Of a stretch of 5,273 nucleotides of DNA, positions 1-5,273 are shown one piece after another. A program made the position numbers and the translations under genes. The notes under the pieces were generated by a model. It was not told the origin of the DNA. It did not search any database and worked only from the letters and a program-made list of their open reading frames with translations. Within the stretch, counting starts at the first letter, position 1. Each line of letters opens with the position of its first letter. This DNA comes from Sodalis-like endosymbiont of Proechinophthirus fluctus (GTDB taxonomy: Bacteria > Pseudomonadota > Gammaproteobacteria > Enterobacterales > Enterobacteriaceae), in NCBI RefSeq assembly GCF_001602625.1, contig NZ_LECR01000088.1:9223-14495 (forward strand), given 5' to 3'.

Positions 1-96
1 AAGCTGGCACGCACCAGAAGATAGAAGGTGGTAAGGTGGTGAGGCCTCGGTTTCTTTGCTACCATCTGTCGGAAAGAGCAGAATCGTTTTGTCCAT
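1..96 (-). pseudogene. yajL: yajL (DJ-1/PfpI family, thiJ-like) 5' fragment, probably frameshifted, cut by window edge
   Basis: Only the first 32 codons are present. From ATG at 96 the reading frame gives MDKTILLFPTDGSKETEA, which resembles the start of E. coli YajL (hydrophobic first strand, then GSEETEA). YajL is a DJ-1 superfamily protein-repair/chaperone enzyme whose catalytic Cys would lie beyond the edge. After ETEA the frame reads SPPYHLLSS, a poor match. The +1 frame reads TTFYLLVRAS, which fits the expected TTIDLLVRGG much better. A perfect 8-bp tandem duplication (25-32 and 33-40) plus one lost base at the junction with GCC (about 41-43) would explain a net +7 shift. The start lies inside panE, so the two genes overlap by 38 bases as an enteric panE-yajL pair. 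The family call is fairly firm. The frameshift is likely but rests on a short stretch; frame 0 is open to the edge, so a divergent intact gene is not excluded. Confidence 0.6.
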
Positions 97-970
97 AGCT
101 TTCCTCCTTACGTTTCACCAAATCAAAAAGCCGCTGGTTTTCCGGCACGCTCAGCCGGTGTGCCCGTGCGCGGCGCAGAACATAGCCGTTAATATAATCA
201 ATTTCCGAATGCCGCTGCGCCCGGACATCCTGCAGCATGGAGGAGATATTATCAGTGGTGCTGCGGATGACTTGACTAACATAGAACAAAAGGCTTTCAT
301 AATGGGTATGGTAGCCCTCGCGGTCCATCACCATCGCTACCTCGCGACAAATAGCCTCGATTTCTGCCACATGACTTTCCAGCTCTCCGTTGCAGCAATC
401 GTAGATAGCAGTGAGGGGGTTAATCACACAGTTAGCGGTAAGCTTGACCCAACTGGAAGCGGTGATGTTGTTATGCCAGGTGACCTCTGGCAGTGCCTGG
501 TTTAGCACTTGCGCGATGGCGCTAGCCTGTTGCGCCTGGCTATTACCTGGCCCGATGCGGGTCGTGCCAGCATAAACATGGTGGATCTTGTCCTCTTCGC
601 GGTGGGCGGCATGGGTAGTGGTTCCCATAATCAGCGGCTGGACCAGGACAGGCAATTCCTCACGTGTACCGAGGCCGTTATGTAGCAGCAGAATGGCGCA
701 ATCGGCCTGCAACTGCGGCAATAGCGCCCGCACCGCCGCAGACACCTGCCGGGCTTTCAGCGTTACCAGCAGTAGATCGCTTGCAGCTAAATGCGCGGTG
801 TTATTGGCGGGCAGTTGCAAACGACTTTCCTGTCCTTGCGGACTGATAACATCCACAGCACAAACCGATTGCGGCACCTGTAGCCATCCCTGGACGCTGT
901 GTCCCTGGCGGCTAAGCGCCACTAGCCATAGCTGTCCCAATGCGCCACAACCCAGAACGGTAATTTTCAT
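59..970 (-). CDS. panE: 2-dehydropantoate 2-reductase (ketopantoate reductase), intact
   Basis: PanE reduces 2-dehydropantoate to D-pantoate with NADPH in the cytoplasm, a step of pantothenate (vitamin B5) and CoA synthesis. The 303-residue product has the same length as E. coli PanE and aligns along its whole length. An N-terminal Rossmann fold opens MKITVLGCGALGQLW with the dinucleotide-binding GxGxxG at residues 7-12. Residues known to matter in the E. coli enzyme are at the same positions: Lys72, Asn98 (HNG), catalytic Lys176 (WVKL), Asn180, Asn184, Ser244 and Glu256 (HSEIDYING). The frame is open 14 codons further upstream, but MKITVLG is the family start and has a Shine-Dalgarno AGGATGAGG just before it. 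The gene is divergent from yajQ and overlaps the yajL start. No lesion is visible, in contrast to its neighbours, so it is probably functional. IlvC can partly replace PanE in enterics, so retention is not forced by chemistry alone. Confidence 0.96.
   Translation of the reverse strand: MKITVLGCGALGQLWLVALSRQGHSVQGWLQVPQSVCAVDVISPQGQESRLQLPANNTAHLAASDLLLVTLKARQVSAAVRALLPQLQADCAILLLHNGLGTREELPVLVQPLIMGTTTHAAHREEDKIHHVYAGTTRIGPGNSQAQQASAIAQVLNQALPEVTWHNNITASSWVKLTANCVINPLTAIYDCCNGELESHVAEIEAICREVAMVMDREGYHTHYESLLFYVSQVIRSTTDNISSMLQDVRAQRHSEIDYINGYVLRRARAHRLSVPENQRLFDLVKRKEESYGQNDSALSDRW
103..107 (-). promoter_or_regulatory. Shine-Dalgarno of yajL, inside panE
   Basis: The minus strand reads AAGGAGG here, ending six bases before the ATG at 96. 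It is the strongest ribosome binding site in the window. It lies within the panE coding sequence and supports both the chosen yajL start and co-transcription of panE with yajL. Confidence 0.7.
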
Positions 971-1157
971 TTTCCTCATCCTGTAAATGATAGGGCTCCG
1001 GCCGTACATCACCTTGGAGCCATAAGTATGGACTTTTCTTCTGTGCTACAGATTTTTTCGGCACGGCGGCGCGTAACGTCCCTCCCCCGCGCTGGGATAC
1101 TGTCTTTTATCTCTTTTGCGGGTATGATGTGGGTATGTTTTCCTTGCCGGAGCTACA
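971..1157. other. divergent panE-yajQ intergenic region
   Basis: This stretch separates the divergent starts and should hold the promoters of both genes. On the plus strand TATGAT at 1123-1128 is a plausible -10 for yajQ, but no convincing -35 sits 16-18 bases upstream. GGAG at 1149-1152 is the probable relic of the yajQ ribosome binding site. On the minus strand I see no clear promoter for panE. The plus frame is open from 1028 into the yajQ remnant, but the translation before 1163 matches nothing I recognise and is taken as non-coding. Confidence 0.4.
974..982 (-). promoter_or_regulatory. Shine-Dalgarno deciding the panE start
   Basis: The minus strand reads AGGATGAGG followed by AAA and the ATG at 970. 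AGGA lies eight bases and GAGG three bases before the start. This supports MKITVLG over the upstream in-frame start at 1012. Confidence 0.65.
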
Positions 1158-1647
1158 GTGTATCCTCATTTGATATCGTGTTAGAAATTGATATGCAAGA
1201 ATTTCGTAATGCGGGGTGGACAACGCCAATCAAAAACTGAGCGCCTACTGGGATTTTCGCAATTTCCCAGTTAGCTTTGAATTAAATGAAAAAATCAGAC
1301 CATCAAGGGGAAGCGGGCTACTAGCGAATCAGATTTTCAGGTGAAATAACTGACGAAATCCTGCATGAGAAATTGGTCAAGCGTGGCATTGAAGGCAGCT
1401 CTATTGAATTGCCGGACGAACTGGTAGAGCACAGTGGGAAAAATTATAGCATTGGATAGAAACCGACCTGGCCAAGAAACTCATTGAACTCATTAAAAAC
1501 AGCAAGTTGAAAGTATAGCCGTAGATCGAGGGCGAGCAGGTCCGCGTCACTGGTAGTAAGGCACGCGAAAATTTGCAGCAGGTTATCGTATCGGTAAAAT
1601 GCAGGAAGTTGGGTCGACCCTTCCATTTCACCAACTTTCGCTATTAA
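1158..1647 (+). pseudogene. yajQ: yajQ (YajQ-family nucleotide-binding protein), heavily decayed
   Basis: YajQ is a small cytoplasmic two-domain protein of about 163 residues; family members bind nucleotides, and one in Xanthomonas is reported as a cyclic-di-GMP effector. Fragments appear in order across all three plus frames: SFDIVLEIDMQEFRNA (from 1166), VDNANQKLSAYWDFRNF with SFELNEK (1216-1293), TSESDFQV (ending 1343), EILHEKLVKRGIEGSS with HSGKNYSI (1355-1453), IETDLAKKLIELIKNSKLKV (ending 1515), and [10 protein letters not shown] through [10 protein letters not shown] (1525-1644). Lesions: the start is lost near 1158-1165; +2 at 1214-1215; -1 in the A run about 1291-1295; a small insertion about 1308-1319; -1 about 1353; loss of about six codons plus a shift near 1454; stops at 1347-1349, 1516-1518 and 1522-1524, the last two replacing expected Gln codons. 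No product is possible. The homology is certain; exact indel positions are approximate. Confidence 0.95.
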
Positions 1648-1855
1648 CACCCCGACGGCGCCGATCGCTGCGCTGTTCTCGCGCCGTCAGCAATCTCTGA
1701 CTGCTGACACTTGCCAGAGTGATGAGGGGCGTTTGTCATTTTAACCCCCAAGTGGTGTTTGCCGATTATGCTGCCAAGATCATGGGCGAGGACAGCAAGC
1801 ACGACGAGCAGTTTGCGACTGCCGTTGCTTATTTGGGGAGCGACCGACGCCGGCA
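1648..1855. other. convergent yajQ-yajR spacer, no recognised gene
   Basis: These 208 bases lie between the ends of two convergent pseudogenes. They hold two perfect inverted repeats (see 1654-1708). Both strands have short open frames: plus 1719-1922, and minus 1644-1856, whose ATG overlaps the yajR stop as TGATG with GAGG four bases before it. Neither translation resembles a family I know, both contain unlikely runs, and they overlap each other, so I call neither a gene. The stretch could be the normal convergent spacer with terminator relics. Confidence 0.4.
1654..1708. repeat. two consecutive inverted repeats after yajQ, possible terminator or terminator relic
   Basis: GACGGCGC at 1654-1661 pairs perfectly with GCGCCGTC at 1681-1688 (8-bp stem, 19-base loop). 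GTCAGCA at 1686-1692 pairs with TGCTGAC at 1702-1708 (7-bp stem, 9-base loop). The arms overlap at 1686-1688, so the two hairpins are partly exclusive. They begin six bases after the yajQ stop, where a terminator is expected, but no U-run follows on either strand, so intrinsic termination is not shown. Confidence 0.45.
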
Positions 1856-2717
1856 TCAGGCCTCACTATCTCTCTCTTCCAGCGCTGCGCATTTGGTTTG
1901 TTTAGTATCCACCTTGACGTAGGCACTGCGTTCTTCTGGCACTACCACTACTTCGGTTACTCCAGGCTGCACCTGGAGACATTGCGCCAATTGACTATCG
2001 GCCGCCGCCGCGCGGCCGGGCAAAGCGATGCGCAGACTGCTAATGTAGGGTAAGTTCATTCAACGTTTCGCTCATCACCCCCACTATGCCAGCGCCATCG
2101 CCCCCGCCAGAAACACCAACTACACCCCTGAAGTTGAAACAGAAAACTGCCTGGCATGCCGCCGAATGTCACGCCAAGAAACTGGCTGATGTAGTACACG
2201 CCCATCGTAATCCCTTTGTAGCCGGCTGGCGACTCATTGATAATTAACAAAGGTAAAAGAGCTTCTATAACATAGAATGCCAGAAAGAATAGCTGGATGC
2301 TAGCGAACATCATCCATAGTTAGTGCAGTTTTGTTTTTTTCATAGGTTAAATTCGACAGCAGCGCCACATTACCACAGTGGCAATGGCACCGGATTCCTG
2401 TAGCGCGTGACTGAAGGATCACCCCCAAAATGTTGTCGGTCAGTGCGGCAATGGCGCTGCCGAGGGCGACAATCAGAAATCCACTGACGATAAGCAGTTT
2501 ACGGCCAACGCGGTCGGAAACCAGGCTGAGAGGGATCTGGAAAATTGCCTGCGTCAACCCGTAAATGCCGATAGCGAGACCGATGAACGATTTGCTGGCC
2601 CCTTGTAATTCCATGCTATAGGTAGTCAATACCGGCAATACCCATGAACATACCCAGCGTGCTCAATGAGAATACTGTACTCAGGCCCCAGGTAGCCTAC
2701 AGTTTTATGTTGATCAT
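1856..2717 (-). pseudogene. yajR: yajR (MFS transporter with C-terminal YAM domain), decayed with large internal deletion
   Basis: YajR is an inner-membrane major facilitator transporter of about 455 residues with a ferredoxin-like YAM domain at its C terminus. Recognisable blocks in order: ATWGLSTVFSL then LGMFM (below 2697); VLPVLTTYSMELQGAS through the MFS motif A SDRVGRK and SAIAALTDN (about 2641-2425); ALQESGAIATVVM in a second frame, then LLSNLTYEKNKT (ending about 2318); IQLFFLAFYVIEALLP through SPAGYKG and SQFLGVTFGG (about 2304-2160); VFLAGAMALA; VGVMSETLNE; LPYISSLRI through SAYVKVDTKQT (ending near 1890). Lesions: TAG at 2697-2699; a one-base insertion at 2642; paired shifts about 2410 and 2367; loss of roughly 170 codons at about 2300-2318, removing the middle helices; shifts near 2120, 2088 and 2053. 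The remnant is 862 bases against about 1370 expected. Non-functional; deletion size is estimated from memory of E. coli YajR. Confidence 0.94.
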
Positions 2718-2768
2718 TTTTATGTCTTTTATCACTACCTCGAAATATCTTATATCTTATCCGGATTT

Positions 2769-2776
2769 ATTATAAT
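2769..2776 (-). promoter_or_regulatory. candidate yajR -10 region (palindromic ATTATAAT)
   Basis: ATTATAAT is self-complementary, so it gives a perfect TATAAT on both strands (2769-2774 minus, 2771-2776 plus). On the minus strand it lies about 50 bases upstream of the yajR start, a sensible promoter position. The region 17 bases further upstream reads TTTCCC, a weak -35 match. A surviving promoter in front of a dead gene is plausible but unproven. Confidence 0.35.
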
Positions 2777-2849
2777 GCCTTAACACATGATGGGAAATGG
2801 AATGATATTTAACAGATGTTAACTTCATATGCCTTTGCCCACCGGGAGT

Positions 2850-2872
2850 GGCGGCCTAGGCGGCCATGGCCG
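2850..2872. repeat. GC-rich direct repeat and 12-bp palindrome
   Basis: GGCGGCC occurs at 2850-2856 and again at 2859-2865 with a nine-base period. The second copy runs into CGGCCATGGCCG (2861-2872), a perfect 12-bp palindrome. No T run adjoins it. It could be a hairpin at the end of the cyo transcript or a chance GC-rich patch. Confidence 0.5.
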
Positions 2873-2936
2873 ACAACGAGGTAAAAAGGCGGGAAGAGGG
2901 TATTGCACCTTGCCGGAAAAATCGTAAGGCGGTGAA

Positions 2937-3827
2937 CTACCAAACGTAGGTGGGCAGGCTGGTAGCGGAAGGTACCATAAAGTCTACCGACATCATCAAG
3001 CTGAGCGAGGTGATAGCGACGATTGAAAAGATAAACAGCTTACGCGCCCAAACCTTATCGTCATTGGCGGATTTATAGCCCTGTAGCGACATGCCCAACC
3101 ACCAAACGCTAACCGAAGCGGCAACAATCAGGTAGTTGTGGCCAGCATAACCACTCAGCGTCAACATCAGCGTCGCCACCATAAACCCGATAATATATAA
3201 GGTAATATGGTGTTTAGTGACCGAAATGCCGCGTTTTACCGGCAAGACCGGAATCGACGCCGCCTGATAATCCTTGAAACGGAAGATAGCGATGGCATAG
3301 GAGTGCGGCATTTGCCACAGGCTGAAGATCAGTAGCAAAATCAGCGCGCCGGTGTCGAAGTAGTCACTGACGGCGCAGTAACCAATCACCGGCGGTGCTG
3401 CGCCAGACAGGCTGCCGATAAGCGTACCGTAAACGGATTTGCGCTTCATATACAGGCTGTATACGCCGACATAGACTATAAAACCCATTACCGCTAGCCA
3501 CATGGCCAGCGGATTGGCCGCTAGATAAAGCAGCGCAAAACCGGCAATACCCAGTATCGTAGCGTAAACCAGACTGGTTTTCAGAGAAATCAATCCTCTT
3601 ACCATGACTCTATTTTTAGTCCTTTCCATTTTCCGGTCGATGTCGCGATCGATATAGTTGTTAAACACGCAACCCGAGGCGACCACCAGAGATACACCGA
3701 CCAGCGTGGCGAGAAACAGGGCATAGTCTATCTGGCCCTTTGCAGCTAGCAAAAAGCCCCCGATGACAGAAATTAGATTACCGAAAATAATTCCTGGTTT
3801 TGTTACTTGCAGGTATTGCTTAATCAT
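2937..3827 (-). CDS. cyoE: protoheme IX farnesyltransferase (heme O synthase)
   Basis: CyoE is an integral inner-membrane prenyltransferase of the UbiA superfamily. It transfers a farnesyl group to protoheme to make heme O, the high-spin heme of cytochrome bo3. The product is 296 residues, the same length as E. coli CyoE, and aligns without gaps worth noting. The first Asp-rich motif NYIDRDID is at residues 57-64, followed by RKMERTKNR. The second conserved region has [20 protein letters not shown] (residues 171-190) with His175 and Asp186. [12 protein letters not shown] (139-150) and several hydrophobic helices complete the family pattern. It starts 15 bases after the cyoD stop, with only a weak ribosome binding site (ACGGTA) before the ATG, so coupling to cyoD translation is likely. 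It is the last gene of cyoABCDE. No lesion is seen. Confidence 0.97.
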   Translation of the reverse strand: MIKQYLQVTKPGIIFGNLISVIGGFLLAAKGQIDYALFLATLVGVSLVVASGCVFNNYIDRDIDRKMERTKNRVMVRGLISLKTSLVYATILGIAGFALLYLAANPLAMWLAVMGFIVYVGVYSLYMKRKSVYGTLIGSLSGAAPPVIGYCAVSDYFDTGALILLLIFSLWQMPHSYAIAIFRFKDYQAASIPVLPVKRGISVTKHHITLYIIGFMVATLMLTLSGYAGHNYLIVAASVSVWWLGMSLQGYKSANDDKVWARKLFIFSIVAITSLSLMMSVDFMVPSATSLPTYVW

Positions 3828-3842
3828 TACCGTTGCGCTCTG

Positions 3843-4175
3843 TTAGTGGCACATCAAGTTGTGATTGAGGTGCCACATAATCCACAAGGAGCCGACCACC
3901 AGGATTGCGATGATCATCATCGCAAATACAAAAGCTATCAGGCTCCACTGCTGCTCGGACGACGTATTTAGGTGCAGGAAATACACCATATGCACGATAA
4001 TCTGCACCACGGAACAAATCACCAGCACCGCTATCAGTGTACTTTCCCTGGCTGAGCCTTGCATCACCATGGTAAACGGAATTACCGTCAGGATGATGGA
4101 GAGAATAAAACCTATTAAATAGGACTTATGGCTGACGTGGCTGGCGTCGGTATGCCCTGCGGATGCACAACTCAT
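3843..4175 (-). CDS. cyoD: cytochrome bo3 ubiquinol oxidase subunit IV
   Basis: CyoD is the small fourth subunit of the proton-pumping bo3 quinol oxidase. It carries no redox centre and helps assemble or stabilise the complex in the inner membrane. The product has 110 residues (109 in E. coli) with a short His/Ser-rich N terminus and three predicted transmembrane helices at about 19-40, 46-68 and 78-101. Family signatures are GFILSIILTVIPF (22-34), the VHMVYFLHLNT block (61-71) and IIAILVVGSLWIMW (88-101). Its ATG directly follows the cyoC stop (TAAATG), so the two genes have no spacer. The nearest Shine-Dalgarno, GGGGGC, lies within the cyoC end. Intact, with no unusual features. Confidence 0.96.
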   Translation of the reverse strand: MSCASAGHTDASHVSHKSYLIGFILSIILTVIPFTMVMQGSARESTLIAVLVICSVVQIIVHMVYFLHLNTSSEQQWSLIAFVFAMMIIAILVVGSLWIMWHLNHNLMCH

Positions 4176-4790
4176 TTAAAGTGCCCCCATTAAATACACC
4201 ACGGTAAAGACGCAAATCCAGACCACGTCTAGGAAGTGCCAAAACAGGCTCAAGCACTGCAGACGGGTTTGGTTGACTGGGGTTAGACCACGGCAGGAGA
4301 CCTGAACTATCATCACTAAGATCCAGATAAGGCCGGAGATGACGTGCAGACCATGGGTGCCTACCAGTGTGAAGAAGCCGGATAGGAAGGCGCTGCGATC
4401 CGGGCCATAGCCTTCGGCAATCAGGTGATGAAACTCGTACAGTTCCATGCAGATAAAGCCCAGACCGAACAAGAACGTCTGACTAAGCCAGAAGTTGACC
4501 CGGCTCTTATTGCCCCGGTACATGGCCAGGATTGCCATGCCGTAGGTGATACTACTGAACAGCAGGAAGAAGGTTTCAACTAAAATAAACGGCAGCTCAA
4601 AAATTTCTTTGCCGGTCGGCCCACCCGCCACACTGTTGCTCAGAACGGCGTAGGTAGCGAACAGGGTGGCGAACAAAATACAGTCGCTCATCAGATAGAT
4701 CCAGAAGCCGAATACTTTGTTGGCCCCTGCATCGTGGTGACCATGTGCGGCATGGGTAGTATCATGATTGGATAGGATCTTAGTTGACAT
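4176..4790 (-). CDS. cyoC: cytochrome bo3 ubiquinol oxidase subunit III
   Basis: CyoC is the subunit III (COX3-like) partner of the heme-copper core of the bo3 oxidase, an inner-membrane protein without metal centres. The product has 204 residues, equal to E. coli CyoC. A His-rich leader (about residues 9-20, [12 protein letters not shown]) precedes five predicted helices at about 28-50, 66-90, 100-120, 135-165 and 182-203. Family signatures include [19 protein letters not shown] (27-45), [16 protein letters not shown] (65-80), ELYEFHHLI (116-124), [13 protein letters not shown] (144-156) and [13 protein letters not shown] (183-195). The ATG lies inside the end of cyoB, an 11-base overlap, so translation is probably coupled. 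Intact. Confidence 0.97.
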   Translation of the reverse strand: MSTKILSNHDTTHAAHGHHDAGANKVFGFWIYLMSDCILFATLFATYAVLSNSVAGGPTGKEIFELPFILVETFFLLFSSITYGMAILAMYRGNKSRVNFWLSQTFLFGLGFICMELYEFHHLIAEGYGPDRSAFLSGFFTLVGTHGLHVISGLIWILVMIVQVSCRGLTPVNQTRLQCLSLFWHFLDVVWICVFTVVYLMGAL

Positions 4791-5273
4791 TTTTCACACC
4801 CGCCTCATTGATTTGGTCAAAATGCCGGTTCTCGATACGTTCGACTTCCCCTACAGGCACGTAATAATCTACGTCTTCATTGAAACTGTGAACTATCCAA
4901 GTCATGATCATGCCGGCAAATCCGACGATCGCCAGCCACCAAATATGCCAGATCAAGGCAAAGCTAAACACCAGGATGAAGGTGGCGATAATCACGCCGG
5001 CACCGGTGTTTTTCGGCATACGGATCGGCTCATAGGCCAACGGTTTTTGATAAGCAGTGCCTTCTTCTTTCATCTGCCAGAATATATCGCGCTGATTGTT
5101 CACCTTCGGCACGATGGCGAAGTTATAGAATGGCGGGGGAGAGGAGGTGGCCCACTCCAAAGTACGGCCGCCCCAAGGATCGCCCGTTAGGTCTCGGTTC
5201 TTTTCACGATCGCGCATGCTTACTACAATCTGGATCACCTGGCATAGGATACCCAGAGCGATAAGCGCGCTGC
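4780..5273 (-). CDS. cyoB: cytochrome bo3 ubiquinol oxidase subunit I, 3' part only
   Basis: CyoB is the catalytic subunit holding heme b, heme O and CuB, which oxidises ubiquinol, reduces oxygen to water and pumps protons. Only the last 163 codons are inside the window, about a quarter of the usual 663 residues, so the metal-binding His residues are beyond the right edge. The visible part begins in a transmembrane helix ([17 protein letters not shown]). It continues with the conserved loop [15 protein letters not shown] and [11 protein letters not shown], then two final helices around [20 protein letters not shown] and [17 protein letters not shown], and ends [11 protein letters not shown] through NVN. 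The two extra C-terminal helices are typical of bo-type quinol oxidases. The frame is open to the edge with no start inside; the GTG at 5238 is an internal Val codon. It overlaps the cyoC start by 11 bases. Confidence 0.97.
   Translation of the reverse strand, partial: SALIALGILCQVIQIVVSMRDREKNRDLTGDPWGGRTLEWATSSPPPFYNFAIVPKVNNQRDIFWQMKEEGTAYQKPLAYEPIRMPKNTGAGVIIATFILVFSFALIWHIWWLAIVGFAGMIMTWIVHSFNEDVDYYVPVGEVERIENRHFDQINEAGVKNVN

Larger units (their letters stand above)
2718..2936. other. yajR-cyoE spacer
   Basis: This 219-base gap follows the cyo operon and precedes the yajR relic on the same strand. It has an AT-rich half (about 2740-2830) with a promoter-like element and a GC-rich half with a repeat/palindrome (2850-2872). 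I looked for an intrinsic terminator after cyoE on the minus strand. There is a T run (complement of 2882-2887), but only an imperfect stem precedes it, so termination of cyo here is not established. A 27-codon plus-strand frame (2866-2949) exists but is not credible as a gene. Confidence 0.4.

Noticed and set aside
56..986. Plus-strand open frames opposite panE (56-505, 588-986, 664-846)
   Set aside because: They are antisense shadows of an intact, well conserved gene; their translations match no family and lack plausible ribosome sites.
1028..1240. Plus-strand 70-codon frame as a new gene fused to yajQ
   Set aside because: Only the last part is YajQ-like. The upstream part is intergenic sequence that became open because the yajQ start was lost.
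1401..1650. Minus-strand frames of 77 and 68 codons across the yajQ relic
   Set aside because: They lie opposite clear YajQ blocks on the plus strand, and their translations look like random reverse complements.
1158..2717. Sequencing error as the cause of the yajQ/yajR frameshifts
   Set aside because: Lesions include nonsense changes and a large deletion and are concentrated in two genes, while over 3 kb of flanking coding sequence is clean. Reads would still be needed for individual indels.
2850..2872. Cluster of SfiI-, AvrII- and NcoI-like sites suggesting a cloning junction
   Set aside because: Flanking sequence continues the normal enteric gene order, and the sites overlap by virtue of the GC repeat; no vector sequence is recognisable.
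2866..2949. 27-codon basic plus-strand peptide before cyoE
   Set aside because: Very short, no good ribosome binding site, starts inside the palindrome and overlaps the cyoE end; no support beyond being open.
3865..5190. Open frames overlapping cyo genes (3865-4122 plus, 4768-5190 plus, 3820-4017 minus)
   Set aside because: They are shadows of cyoD, cyoC and cyoB in other frames, without recognisable protein features.
1..5273. CRISPR arrays, tRNA/rRNA genes, insertion sequences, defence or phage genes
   Set aside because: I saw no spaced repeat array, RNA gene signature, transposase motif or terminal inverted repeats anywhere in the window.

Overview
The window looks like a piece of an enterobacterial chromosome from a recently host-restricted lineage. 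Its gene order is the familiar enteric cyoB-cyoC-cyoD-cyoE / yajR / yajQ / panE / yajL block, with yajQ divergent from panE and convergent with yajR. The intact proteins align from memory, nearly end to end, with the E. coli ones. Two neighbouring genes (yajQ, yajR) are badly decayed and a third (yajL) is probably frameshifted at the edge. An otherwise healthy enteric core with many fresh pseudogenes is typical of Sodalis-type insect symbionts. The genus is inference and was not tested.

Layout. Positions 1-96 (minus): 5' end of yajL, running off the left edge and probably frameshifted. Positions 59-970 (minus): panE, ketopantoate reductase, intact, with its stop inside the yajL start region. 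Positions 971-1157: divergent intergenic region. Positions 1158-1647 (plus): yajQ pseudogene with a lost start, several frameshifts and three nonsense codons. Positions 1648-1855: convergent spacer with inverted repeats and no recognised gene. Positions 1856-2717 (minus): yajR transporter pseudogene with an early stop, several frameshifts and a large internal deletion. Positions 2718-2936: spacer with an AT-rich promoter-like stretch and a GC-rich repeat/palindrome. Positions 2937-5273 (minus): cyoE, cyoD, cyoC and the 3' part of cyoB, all open and tightly packed.

Function. The cyo genes encode the cytochrome bo3 ubiquinol oxidase (subunits I, III and IV here) plus the heme O synthase that makes its cofactor, so this part of the window serves aerobic respiration. 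PanE serves pantothenate and CoA synthesis. The decayed genes are a nucleotide-binding YajQ-family protein and an MFS transporter with a C-terminal ferredoxin-like domain, both dispensable in related bacteria.

I found no undescribed system. The interesting content is the pattern of gene decay: two adjacent convergent genes are being erased between intact, presumably selected neighbours. The individual lesions can be read from the sequence.
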